In this document: piece after piece, positions 20,058 through 29,085 of the stretch
How the letters are laid out: each line of letters begins with the position of its first letter
How positions within the stretch are numbered: position 1 is the stretch's first letter
NCBI GenBank assembly: GCA_018806915.1
Contig: JAGKQI010000049.1
Location: forward strand, 806,001 to 870,000
Length of the DNA: 64,000 bases
Reading direction: 5' to 3'
Source of the DNA: Phytophthora colocasiae
Taxonomy: Eukaryota; Oomycota; Peronosporomycetes; Peronosporales; Peronosporaceae
The notes under the pieces: model-generated
What the model was told of the DNA's origin: nothing
The model's database searches: none
What the model saw: only the letters and a program-made list of their open reading frames with translations
Made by a program: the position numbers and the translations under genes

Positions 20058-21324
20058 TGTGATGCCCAGATCTGAGGCGAATCAGATGAGGACACGATGG
20101 ATCCCGTCCGGGAACAGGTAACGGAGACACCGGCGGAAGGTAACTCGAGGAACGTGGAAGGATGGTTGATGGTGATCGAAGCCCTACCGGGTGGAAGAGC
20201 GACGAGATCAAGAGTGTCCCCGCACGATCGACGATGACGGAGGCCTACGTGGGTACAGTCCTGACCCTTGACTCACCCAGACACCTTGAAGCCTTCCGAC
20301 GACATGATCCCGATTCTCCAGGCGGCGGCCAAGCGAGATCACGGGGTGATCACTCTCCGACTAAGTACGAGATCAGTCCCAAACCAAGCTCGACCCCAGG
20401 CTCAATGTGGACTCTTCTAAGGGTCTGATCCTGAGTTCCCGGACGACGGTCGAGTGGGATCACACGGTGATCGTACCCCGGCTAAGTACGAGATCGGCTC
20501 CTGATTAAGTACGAGATCGCGTCCCTGGTAAGTGCGAGATCGTGTCTCGGTTAGGTACGAGATAGCGCCCCGGTTAAGTACGAAATCGGCTCCCGATCAG
20601 GGTTAGCGGAACAAGGTTAGAGATCAGCCATGTAGCCAGTGTCAGGTGATCGTAGGATAGTAAATCAGGATGGGACTAGTAGGCATAGGGATAACCATAA
20701 ACAGAATCGAATTTGCCCTGAACCACTCAAGTGCCTTCGCCACGCCTGGAACCGGGAACTACATTGGCCCTACAAGCGTCGGGAAGGTAAGGATACGTGA
20801 TCTAGTATAGCGGTTAAGACTGGATAATATATTGGCCAGCTTTGTCCTATCTAGCGAACTATCCTTTAAGTGCATACATCGGATCGGAAGGAATTGGTTG
20901 TTTGGCCTGACGATCCCGTCGAATCTCGCCCCCTCAAGACCCCCGCTAAAGGAAGCGGAAAACAACGGAAAGGAAGGGACTGGATCCCGAACATTGGACT
21001 ATTGGAAGACCTGGATCGAGAACCAGGCACCCGGATCAAGGCTCAAGAACTCGCCTACGACCGGGATCAAGTACCCCGAGGTGGAGTGAAGAACTTCCAC
21101 GCTACCTCAAACCCCTGCGTCACGCACGACTTTCTTCCGACCTACAAGACACCTTCAGAAGTCACCTGGAAGAGCGTAACCCGCCTACCGACGGGTACAC
21201 AAGGTGAAACTACACACAGCTAGATCACGGATCATCGGGGGACCCCCTCCGTTAGTCGGTGTCTGGGCGCAAGTGGTGATCGAGACCTGCCTTAACGAGA
21301 TTTTGGCAGATCCGCCCCACCACA
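20058..21324 (+). repeat. LTR3, 3' LTR of element 2
   Basis: 1,267 bp, TGTGAT...CCACCACA. It is clearly more diverged from LTR1 and LTR2 than they are from each other in the first half. The internal repeat region has degenerate AAGTACGAGATCG-type units. It ends against piggyBac-like coding sequence. Confidence 0.9.
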
Positions 21325-22596
21325 TGTGCCTTGACCGGTTTCGCCCGACGCAGCTTCTCCTCCAGCTCCTCGATAGATTGTACAGACTTCCTAGGATCCT
21401 TTGCTTGGGCCAGCAGCTGCTTCGCGCGCTGCTGCTTGGCAACCACGGGTATACACTCCAGCCGATAGTCATTTGTTTCTTTCTCGATGTGAAGCCAGAG
21501 CTTCTTCGGCATGAAGTAAAAGAACATACCCAATGGCGACTCAGCAAAAGCTGCCGCAGACCTGGTCGGTCCAAAAGAACCTCCATACAGATCGGTCGCT
21601 CCAGGCATTTGTAAATCACCTAAAAGGAAAAGATACAGAATTAGATTGATGCACGTATTCTTATTCTGTATAATACTGACTTACTGGATTGATGTTCATC
21701 GTAGATTTTCCACCCACTCACCCCAAGCTCTCTCATTGCCCTGTCGTCCTGTTCGAATAACTCGCTTTCGTCCTCAAAATCACTGTCAGACTCGATATCA
21801 CTGTCGTACTCCACTGTGAGCAACGTCGGAACTCCAAGCTCTTCGTCACTGACTGCAGCATCTTCATCCTCAGCAACCGCGTCACGGCTGTCACATAAGT
21901 TGATGTCGTCCGCAGCAACAGGTCCAAAAAAGGCTTTCCGTCCGCAACGCATCCATAAAGTGATCACCGTCAAACAACTCCAGGTAGTCGCTATCATGCC
22001 CCGTACTAACCCCTTTTTCCCGCAAGCGGTTGTTCTGTAGGATACAGAATAGGGCTTGTAGTACCCACACCTTCTTCTGTAACATCCGGAGCTGATGTTT
22101 CAGCAATAGGAGATGACGTGTCCAACGAATGATCCTGAGCCAAGCGCGTTGGAGATTCTTCAAGAGCGGTCGGCGGAATGGGTGACCCACCAACGCCATT
22201 CGCAGAAGACGGGAGGGACGACCCTGGCACGGGCTCTGGGGCGGTGAATGGTGGCAACGTAGGGGTGACAGCGGCTACAGTAGGAACCGACAGTGGTAAC
22301 AACAGCAGCAGTCCATTCTTTCGCGCGAAAGCCATCAATTCGTTTTCCCCTGTCGACAAAATATGTTCCAAGTCAGTAATAATGGTAGAAACGTGCATAC
22401 AGAACATCGTACCGATAAAATAGTCCACATTGCGCTGTGAAGCCTCCAACCGCCCACGAATCCCAGGTTTGACGTATGTGTAATCGACACTGAGACCTCG
22501 TGGCTTCCGGGCCTTCCATCCAGCTTTACTCAGGTCTCTCCACAGTTGCTTAAAAGGCTTCTTGTTCGGCGCGTTCATCGTTGAGATAAAGAACAA
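21325..22596 (-). pseudogene. PiggyBac-like transposase, truncated and frameshifted
   Basis: DNA transposase or a domesticated relative, N-terminal half only. The N-terminal domain has FKQLWRDLSKAGWKARKPRG followed by VDYTYVKPG, a pattern I associate with oomycete piggyBac-like proteins. A Pro/Ser linker, an acidic stretch (EYDSDIESDSDFEDES), RAMRELGVSGWKIYDE and the start of the DDE domain (FFYFMPKKLWLHI, KETNDYRLECIP) follow. A 65-bp intron (21,620-21,684; GTAAGT...TTTTAG) joins two exons. Frames are broken near 21,990-22,010 and 21,900. The C-terminal half, with the catalytic Asp residues, is cut off where LTR3 begins. Confidence 0.7.
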
Positions 22597-22820
22597 ATTG
22601 CAAAATGAATGGTTGGCAAACCTCTGGCGGATTTATATCGTATTTCTTATGGAGGGTGAATAATCGCTACCTATCTTCCCAGCATACTCCACAAGGATAA
22701 TCATCGCGTCTCTGCCCAATAAAAATGTTTAGATGTGGCTTGATGGCAAGATAGCCAAATATTAACTTTTATCATACTGCTTAATCTGTATGATACAGAG
22801 CAGCGCTTTAGAGGGGTTAA
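22597..22820. other. PiggyBac 5' flank ending in a candidate TTAA insertion site
   Basis: Non-coding. It ends GAGGGG-TTAA (22,811-22,820); on the minus strand this reads TTAACCCCTCTAAAGC, like a piggyBac terminus at its TTAA target. Polymerase-like coding sequence resumes exactly on the other side. The opposite terminus was lost when LTR3 was placed here, so the call cannot be confirmed by a matching TIR. Confidence 0.4.
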
Positions 22821-23530
22821 GAATGGCATCAAAGTTATAAACAATGAAATGATCGATGTATTGATCAGTATTCTTAATAAAGTACTTTGCCAGTAGCGAA
22901 CGAATTGTATTTGGAGCTGGGCGATAAATAATCGGAATGATTCAATTTACGAGCTCACACTGATTCTTCTTATGGTTTCGAAGTTTGTCTGAGCTGACAA
23001 ACACCATCTCACACTATGGGCATCGGTATTTACACTGAATCATATCAATATTCTTAATGTAAAGAGCATGGTTCTCGTGGGATAGAATATTGATAACATC
23101 GTACTCCTTGTCTGAACGTCAGATGCATTCAACATTTCCCGTCTCCACATCCATCGTAAATACATTAATGCTCAGCTGAAAGCAGTTCTCAAGCTCATCG
23201 AACTGGAGAATGTCGATTGGTTTGAAACTGCGAAACAGGCTTAGTATATAATTAATATCCTTATACAAGCAATACTGCTTGAATGTCTGCTTTACCAGAG
23301 CTTGAATTCTACGCGGATCCTTTCTTGGTTCCTCTTGCTTGTGGTATGCGATGCAATGAAATATGCACTTGTTCTTAGTCTTTGGGAAGTTCATTACGCT
23401 CTTATTGTCGCGGATAATCTTTGGAATGACAGCTTCACTATCACCCAGTGTGTGTTCGCGCTGGTAGATGTAAATCTTGAATCCAGTAATTGCCTTTACC
23501 AGATATTCCGATTTGGGGTAGTTAAGCTTG
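22821..23530 (-). pseudogene. Maverick/Polinton-type DNA polymerase B remnant, distal part
   Basis: Degenerate N-terminal region of a protein-primed family B DNA polymerase. On the minus strand: NKCIFHCIAYHKQ (cysteine-containing block typical of the polymerase extension), ELENCFQLSINVFTMD, a C2H2-like block (CKYRCP-stop-CEMVF...HKKNQC) and FIVYNFDAIL, resembling the start of the 3'-5' exonuclease domain. In-frame stops lie near 23,119, 23,008 and 22,945. The upstream part lies beyond the inserted Gypsy element at 29,086-29,978. Removing that element and one target duplication keeps a single open frame across the junction. Confidence 0.7.
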
Positions 23531-23823
23531 TGTAGTACGTCCACGAGACGAAAACGGTAAACACACAATTGGGGAAGCTGGCACTTCCGGTAACAAGTTC
23601 TTGCCGATTGTATTGCTTGCTTGGAAGCAAAAAGGAAAGTGTCTAAAGTCCTGTTCTGCTAAACTACTCGCTACTGCGAGCCAAACGGACGTCCTTATGA
23701 AGTCAGTCCTTGTTGCTGTAGTTGCAACTGCAACTGCAACCTGTACCAGCCGATCGTACTGCAACCGCATACACCGATCGATGTGCGAGAGGGTAAGGCT
23801 TTCAACCTGAGCCCCACGCTACA
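23531..23823 (-). repeat. 3' LTR of the 5.5-kb Gypsy element
   Basis: 293-bp direct repeat of 28,793-29,085, read on the minus strand as TGTAGCGTGG...GTACTACA. It contains an alternating GTTGCAACTGCAACTGCAAC stretch. Confidence 0.95.
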
Positions 23824-23835
23824 ATTCCCCCCAAG
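23824..23835 (-). other. Polypurine tract of the 5.5-kb Gypsy element
   Basis: Minus strand CTTGGGGGGAAT directly before the 3' LTR. It confirms minus orientation. Confidence 0.75.
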
Positions 23836-24245
23836 ACTTGCTCACACTCGCACAGCGAACGCAGCACTTGGAAATGTTAAGAGCCTTGACAATCCTTATG
23901 GTACACGGTACCAATTTAAAATGTACTGAACTTCAGTCATGATGATGTTAATGAGTCATTAATAATGACACCATCTGACTCAACAATTACGTCACAATTG
24001 TGTCATCACTTTTTCACCATACAGTGTATCAATGGCTACTGCCATAGTTGTACACAGGGAGTGATACTACCACAACCCAACGTTACCAAATAGCATTCGC
24101 TACATTAGCATCTAATCACACTGTGATTGTTGTCGCAACAGCACTGCTGTCACAAACGGACGTGTATCCACTGGATACGTTGCCGGTAGGGCAGAAATGC
24201 TGCAGCAGCAACGCTTCCACCACACCTGCACCCACACATTGTGCA

Positions 24246-27059
24246 CTAGACCAATAGCTCAAAAGCAGCGGCCAACTTGTCATCCTTGACTGCAACAACG
24301 TAGTCACGGACCAGAGCAGGGACGTCCTTAGTCATCGCCTGAAGTGGTTCCCAAGAGTCCTCAATCTCTTCCAACCCACACCAGCTCACTAGCAACTCGA
24401 AGCTCCGGGTATCCTCATTCCATCGGTGCTTGATAAGTTGCTGGACCTTAAGCACGATGCCTTGGGCAGCAACATGCTCTAAAAGCTCTTCAGTCACTTC
24501 CAAGTCACTGTCTGCATAGAACTTAAGGCGTGAGGCGTGCACATCTTGTTCGGCGCCCGTGATGAGGTGGCGGACTCGAAATGAGTGAGAGTCTGCACGC
24601 GTGATAACGTACGGGCCAACCCATGTCACGAGCAACTTACTGTGTCGTCGCTCATCGACACGTGATCTTAGGACGTAATCACCGACAGAAAAGTTGACGG
24701 CTTGTGCCCCTCTGGACTTTCTCTTGTTCAGAAGCGTTATCTTCTCACGCTTGTCGGTAACCTCACGGTGGAAGTGCTCGATACTAGAGCGCAGTTTCTC
24801 TAGAGACTTCTCGATAGCATCACTAGAAACCGAGACTTCCTTAAGTTGCTGGTCGGGCAGGTACAGCATGTACGCAGGAGCCGGACATGGCAAACCAGTG
24901 AACACTTCAACTGGAGCTCTGTTAGCAAGAGAAACCACAGGAGAATGGTTCATGTTGGCTTGGACCAGTGGGATTAAGTAGATCCAGTCGTTGTGCGAAA
25001 TCTTGTACTCCATAATCATAGCACGTAAAACTTGCAAAATATCCCTGTTGGCGCGCTCCACTGAGCCATTGATCCAGGGACTGTATGCAACCACAAAATT
25101 CTGGTCACACTTCAACCGTCTGCATAATTCGGCCACTACCTGGTTCTTGAAATGTGATCCGTTATCACTGACCCATACAGGAGCAATGCCAAAGCGGCTA
25201 TGCCAGTCCAGCAAGGCTTCAACTGTCACCTCACTAGTAGGCGTGTCGCAAGGCACCAACTCACAAAAATGGCTGAAGTTGTCTTTCAGCACAAGTAGAT
25301 ACTGCGAACTTCCAAATCCCTCACCGAGGTAGAGAAAATCAAAATGGATGGCTCCATTGCGAATGTCAGCACGGTACAGCTCACCCCAAGGTCGCGGGAC
25401 CACCCTACCTCCTTTTACATGCTGACACAGCAAACAGGAGCGGAGAAAACGCCTCACAAGTTGTGTGAGCTGACCAACCGAGAACAGTCGCTGTATGTGG
25501 TTCAAAACCACAGCCTCACCACGATGTCCCTGTGCACCACAGTGTGCAATGATCAAAAGACGCTGAATGAGGTTCAAAGCTGCGGAGGGAATCCAAATTT
25601 TGTTGCTGACACAGCGCACACCACGTTGATCAATTGCAGATGCTCGAGGAGCTGACCCTTTATGAGCCTTCTGGATCGTTGCAATTTCTGCTAAAGATGG
25701 CCAGATGAAGCCTTCTTGGTCAAGTGGACGCAAGACGGGTTGCTGTGCTGCACGTGTCTGCGAGCGTGTCACTCGTTTGAAATGGATTGTAGATGTACCT
25801 GATCCCGCACCACCCCAACGGCTCACCATATCAGCCCACAGGTTGCTTGCACCCTCAATATGCACGATAGTATAGCGGTATTCCATGAGTTTGACTGCCC
25901 AACGGAGCAGTTTACCTCGGATGTGCTTTTTGAGTTCATGTCCAGGCGCGAAAACGTGCACGAGATTGCGGTGATCACAGAATATTTTGAAACCACACGG
26001 TCGAAGAAGCAGGTAGTCCAGGTCATCACATGAGAAAATGATCGGGTACGCCTCCTTTTCAATAACGCTCCAATTCAACTGAGCGCCACTGAAAGTACCA
26101 CCTTTGCATACCAAGAGTTCATGTGCTTGCTGAGTAATAGGCTTGTTTGCTTGCCAGGAAACCACCTGGGTTACGACCGAGGCCCACCCGTAGTCGCTTG
26201 CATCAGTGAACAAGCAGAACGTCGCGTCATTGTTGGGGTGCACCATGGTTGCGGAGCGTTGAAGTAGCTCTTTGACTTGTTCAAAGCACGACAGCTCGTC
26301 ATTCACCATCGAAATTGTGATACCCGACGCTACTCGCTTAGTCTTCCGCTTCCCAGTCAACACTTTGTCCAGTAGGGCTTGAAGCGGCCGGATCGTACGT
26401 GCGTAGTCAACGAGACTATCACGCATCCAATTTGTTGCGCAGATAAATTGCTGTAGCTGCCCCGCAGTAGTAGGCGGCGCCATTGTATAAAGACTCTCAA
26501 TACGCTTGGGGTCATGGCGGACGCCGGCAGCGTCAATCACTTTTCCACACCACGTCACTGACGTTTGGTAAAGGACCGATTTCTTCAGACTCAGTTTCAA
26601 CTGAAATTCGTGAACGAGATCAAATAGCCGTTCTAGAGCAATCAAGTAGTCGTGGATCGTGTCAGAGTAGAACAGCAAGTCATCTATCCATATGAGCAAG
26701 TGCTCGTTCAATAGCTCAGCGAAGCAATCTTCCATCGAAACCTGGAAATGGAGCGCTGAATCACAACTGCCTTGCATGACTCGAGTTGGTGTGAACACAC
26801 CTTCGTCGGTCATGTACGATAGCATCTCTCTGCTGTCGGGATGCACGCCAAGTTGCCAGAAACTTCGAATGAAATCAAAGAGACCGTAGTGTTTCTTGCC
26901 TCTGAGCTGTTCCAACTTTGTCTTCAAGTTTGGCATCACACCAGCAATGGGCTCAGTCATCGAGTTAAGTGGCTTGTAGTCGACAGCTTGTCGAAATTCA
27001 TCAGACTTCGGTTTGCGTACGGGCAAAGCAGCGCATGCCCAGCGGCTGCTTGCACCCAA
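24246..27059 (-). CDS. Pol: RT, RNase H, integrase, chromodomain-like tail
   Basis: 937 codons. RT shows VDYKPLN, a WIDD active-site box (LIWIDDLLFYSD) and the usual downstream blocks. RNase H has FTDASDYGWASV and an FCDHRNL block, so its catalytic Asp are kept, unlike elements 1 and B. Integrase has the zinc finger (HCGAQGHRG...CLLCQH) and a complete DDE set (HFDFLY, VSDNGSHF, SVERANRD). The tail contains a chromodomain-like block (IKHRWNEDTRSFELLVSWCG, then DSWEPL). The true N-terminus is in other frames upstream; the frame changes near 27,050, at the start of RT. Confidence 0.9.
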   Translation of the reverse strand: MGASSRWACAALPVRKPKSDEFRQAVDYKPLNSMTEPIAGVMPNLKTKLEQLRGKKHYGLFDFIRSFWQLGVHPDSREMLSYMTDEGVFTPTRVMQGSCDSALHFQVSMEDCFAELLNEHLLIWIDDLLFYSDTIHDYLIALERLFDLVHEFQLKLSLKKSVLYQTSVTWCGKVIDAAGVRHDPKRIESLYTMAPPTTAGQLQQFICATNWMRDSLVDYARTIRPLQALLDKVLTGKRKTKRVASGITISMVNDELSCFEQVKELLQRSATMVHPNNDATFCLFTDASDYGWASVVTQVVSWQANKPITQQAHELLVCKGGTFSGAQLNWSVIEKEAYPIIFSCDDLDYLLLRPCGFKIFCDHRNLVHVFAPGHELKKHIRGKLLRWAVKLMEYRYTIVHIEGASNLWADMVSRWGGAGSGTSTIHFKRVTRSQTRAAQQPVLRPLDQEGFIWPSLAEIATIQKAHKGSAPRASAIDQRGVRCVSNKIWIPSAALNLIQRLLIIAHCGAQGHRGEAVVLNHIQRLFSVGQLTQLVRRFLRSCLLCQHVKGGRVVPRPWGELYRADIRNGAIHFDFLYLGEGFGSSQYLLVLKDNFSHFCELVPCDTPTSEVTVEALLDWHSRFGIAPVWVSDNGSHFKNQVVAELCRRLKCDQNFVVAYSPWINGSVERANRDILQVLRAMIMEYKISHNDWIYLIPLVQANMNHSPVVSLANRAPVEVFTGLPCPAPAYMLYLPDQQLKEVSVSSDAIEKSLEKLRSSIEHFHREVTDKREKITLLNKRKSRGAQAVNFSVGDYVLRSRVDERRHSKLLVTWVGPYVITRADSHSFRVRHLITGAEQDVHASRLKFYADSDLEVTEELLEHVAAQGIVLKVQQLIKHRWNEDTRSFELLVSWCGLEEIEDSWEPLQAMTKDVPALVRDYVVAVKDDKLAAAFELLV

Positions 27060-27298
27060 CCAAGATCGACCAGCGTCTGGTTAAACTCGTGAAGGAATTT
27101 CGTTTGCAGTGGTGCGTACTGCCGAGCTCGGCATCTGTACGGCTGGGCGTCTGGCTTCAGGCGGAGTTTGTACGGTGGGACCTTCGCAGGGGGATCATCA
27201 CATAGCACTACGCGCCAGATATCGTGTTTAGTAGTGATACGACTGAGTTCTTCAAGTAATTCCTTCGGAAATCCATTTTCGAGAGCAGTTGTTAGCAA
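26957..27298 (-). CDS. Pol fragment: linker and start of RT
   Basis: Covers PPYKLRLKPDAQPYR and KFLHEFNQTLVDLGWVQ, the segment just before the RT fingers. It is out of frame with both neighbours: frameshifts lie near 27,410 (upstream) and 27,050 (downstream). The remainder of the ORF past WVQ is a shadow. Confidence 0.7.
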   Translation of the reverse strand: MLTTALENGFPKELLEELSRITTKHDIWRVVLCDDPPAKVPPYKLRLKPDAQPYRCRARQYAPLQTKFLHEFNQTLVDLGWVQAAAGHALLCPYANRSLMNFDKLSTTSHLTR

Positions 27299-27535
27299 GT
27301 TGTCGATGCCTTCCCGAATGGCTTCATCATTCAGGTGTCCAGGACGAAAATCGTCATCGCTCTTAAAGGAATCATCTTCTGAGTCGCGATTTTTACCCGC
27401 AAGTTGCCGATACCCAGGGACACCAACACGTCGTTGCCAACAATGAATTCATCATCATCTTGGTCGATGATCAAGCAGGTCACAGGTTTAGCCGGTTCCA
27501 CTGGACCGGCAGCGGTATGAAGTCGAAGTCGAACG

Positions 27536-27871
27536 TCAACTGACGCATAAGCCTGGACTTCGTGACCTCCAACAGTTTTTTCCGATCACAGGCACATCCA
27601 ACTGAACGCAAGTCACACTGGTATCCCGTTGCGTGAGCTCGTTGTAGTTGGTTCGACTGATTAGACATCGATCTGAACCCGTGTCGGCACAGTACTGAAG
27701 CTCCAGTACATCGTTCAGCATCACGCTGTTGATTCCACCCAAGCGCTCTTTGATTCGCTTCATACGGCTCTTCTCATGCCGAGGCCGGTGGAATTTCTTT
27801 GGTAGCTCCTTTTTCTCTTCGTCTGTAGCGGCAGAACATGAAGAGATGTAGTGCGGTCCACCGCACTTCAA
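27536..27871 (-). CDS. Pol N-terminus: zinc knuckle and aspartic protease
   Basis: Starts with the gag zinc knuckle (CLKCGGPHYISSC) in a frame different from gag, then the protease active site YCADTGSDRCLIS. The protease frame is lost at a run of six T on + (27,576-27,581). One A fewer on the coding strand restores the expected continuation, which keeps a GNDVL-like block near 27,430. Indel or assembly error are equally possible. Confidence 0.75.
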   Translation of the reverse strand: MKCGGPHYISSCSAATDEEKKELPKKFHRPRHEKSRMKRIKERLGGINSVMLNDVLELQYCADTGSDRCLISRTNYNELTQRDTSVTCVQLDVPVIGKNCWRSRSPGLCVS

Positions 27872-28761
27872 GCAGCCATCACGCGGCGCGGCAGATTTCT
27901 TTCATCTGCAGGAGGTTTCGCCACCACACGATCAGTAGCACTGCTGCGTGAATCGTGTTCACCTTTCGCTCCACGTTGAGAACGGCCACGTTGGTCTTTT
28001 GCGCGAGGTTTACCTTGCACCCGTTGAGCTTTATCAGGCTTGGTAAATTGCTCGTCGTAGCGAGAGCGTTTGCGACGACGAAAGTCGCGGTCTTGCTCAA
28101 GCGCCTTTTCCAGTATCAAGTCGTGGAGTTTTTTCTCGTCGCTACGAGCGACGGGGATCTGAAACCGTATCGCGTTTTTCACCTCCGTTTTTAGCTCATT
28201 GGGTGCCAAAGATTCGAGTAGGAGCTTGCATTTCTCCTTGGGACCATTGTTACCTTCAAAGCAGGTCTTCAAACCATGATCATCGATAATCTGGTTGCAG
28301 CTCATGAAGTACTTTAGCACTCTCTCATGAACATCAGTTTCCTTCATGTCAAACCGGAGTTCTTTCGCGAAAAGCTGGTCGATGTCGGGAAGAGTTTGAT
28401 TCTTGACGCTCTTGATGATAGCATCAATCTCGGACATGATGTGAGCATCAGTCACGTCTTCCTTCGTTACGTTCCATCGATACGTGCAAAGTGCGTCCAG
28501 GAGCTTGTCGTCAAAAGTGCTCTTAACGCTCTCGAGCAGCCTGTCGTAGAGCTCTTGATCACCTTTACTACGAGCCTTCACACTCTCTTCATACTCAGCA
28601 CGAGCCTTCTTCCACTTGATCAACGCAGAGTGGGCGGTAGACGAAATTCGAGGCGCGACCACCGGAGAAAACAGAGGCACACTCATGGTCTTAATTTCTT
28701 CAGCGCTGAAGTCGCTCGAAGTGGAGCCATCGCTCCGACGGGGGTTGTTTCGAGTGTTCAT
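27868..28761 (-). CDS. gag: Gag of the 5.5-kb Gypsy element
   Basis: 297 codons starting 32 bp inside the 5' LTR edge. Mostly helical capsid region (ALIKWKKARAEYEE, ELYDRLLESVKSTF) followed by a basic nucleocapsid tail (RRRKRSRYDEQ, RGRSQRGAKGEH). The zinc knuckle lies just downstream in the next frame. Whether the gag-pol shift is programmed or a lesion cannot be told from one copy. Confidence 0.8.
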   Translation of the reverse strand: MNTRNNPRRSDGSTSSDFSAEEIKTMSVPLFSPVVAPRISSTAHSALIKWKKARAEYEESVKARSKGDQELYDRLLESVKSTFDDKLLDALCTYRWNVTKEDVTDAHIMSEIDAIIKSVKNQTLPDIDQLFAKELRFDMKETDVHERVLKYFMSCNQIIDDHGLKTCFEGNNGPKEKCKLLLESLAPNELKTEVKNAIRFQIPVARSDEKKLHDLILEKALEQDRDFRRRKRSRYDEQFTKPDKAQRVQGKPRAKDQRGRSQRGAKGEHDSRSSATDRVVAKPPADERNLPRRVMAA

Positions 28762-28792
28762 CGTGTGAACGTTGGTTCACTAAAGTCGACTT

Positions 28793-29085
28793 TGTAGTAC
28801 GTCCACGAGACGAAAACGGTAAACACACAATTGGGGAAGCTGGCACTTCCGGTAACAAGTTCTTGCCGATTGTATTGCTTGCTTGGAAGCAAAAAGGAAA
28901 GTGTCTAAAGTCCTGTTCTGCTAAACTACTCGCTACTGCGAGCCAAACGGACGTCCTTATGAAGTCAGTCCTTGTTGCTGTAGTTGCAACTGCAACTGCA
29001 ACCTGTACCAGCCGATCGTACTGCAACCGCATACACCGATCGATGTGCGAGAGGGTAAGGCTTTCAACCTGAGCCCCACGCTACA
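28793..29085 (-). repeat. 5' LTR of the 5.5-kb Gypsy element
   Basis: 293 bp, identical in length and by eye in sequence to the 3' LTR. No canonical TGG-starting primer site follows it; the leader reads AAGTCGACTTTAGTGAACC, so the priming mechanism is unclear. Confidence 0.95.

Larger units (their letters stand above)
12225..21324 (+). mobile_element. Ty3/Gypsy element 2, internally deleted copy
   Basis: Same family as element 1: LTR2, a pol remnant starting in mid-RT, spacer with hairpin, antisense ORF, polypurine tract, LTR3. Everything corresponding to element 1 positions ~984-5,722 (PBS, gag, protease, most of RT) is missing, with the LTR joined directly to RT. The right LTR abuts a piggyBac-like pseudogene. 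A target duplication cannot be checked because the outer left end is outside the window. Confidence 0.9.
23531..29085 (-). mobile_element. Ty3/Gypsy LTR retrotransposon, 5,555 bp, TSD GCTTG
   Basis: Both LTRs are 293 bp and appear identical by eye (TGTAGTACG...CGCTACA as written on +). The 5-bp duplication GCTTG flanks it (23,526-23,530 and 29,086-29,090), so the insertion is recent and intact at its ends. Minus-strand order: gag, zinc knuckle, protease, RT, RNase H, integrase, chromodomain. It has no antisense ORF. The ~410 bp between the pol stop and the polypurine tract (23,836-24,245) shows no gene. Pol is split by about four frameshifts despite the identical LTRs. Confidence 0.95.

Noticed and set aside
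1..21324. GATC abundance taken as a bacterial Dam signature
   Set aside because: The sequence is plainly a eukaryotic retrotransposon with LTRs, PBS, PPT and chromodomain; there is no bacterial gene context.
27576..27590. A AAA AAC slippery heptamer in the protease region of the 5.5-kb element
   Set aside because: A -1 slip leads to an early stop. The expected downstream protein is in the +1 frame, so this is not a productive -1 site; an extra A is the simpler explanation.
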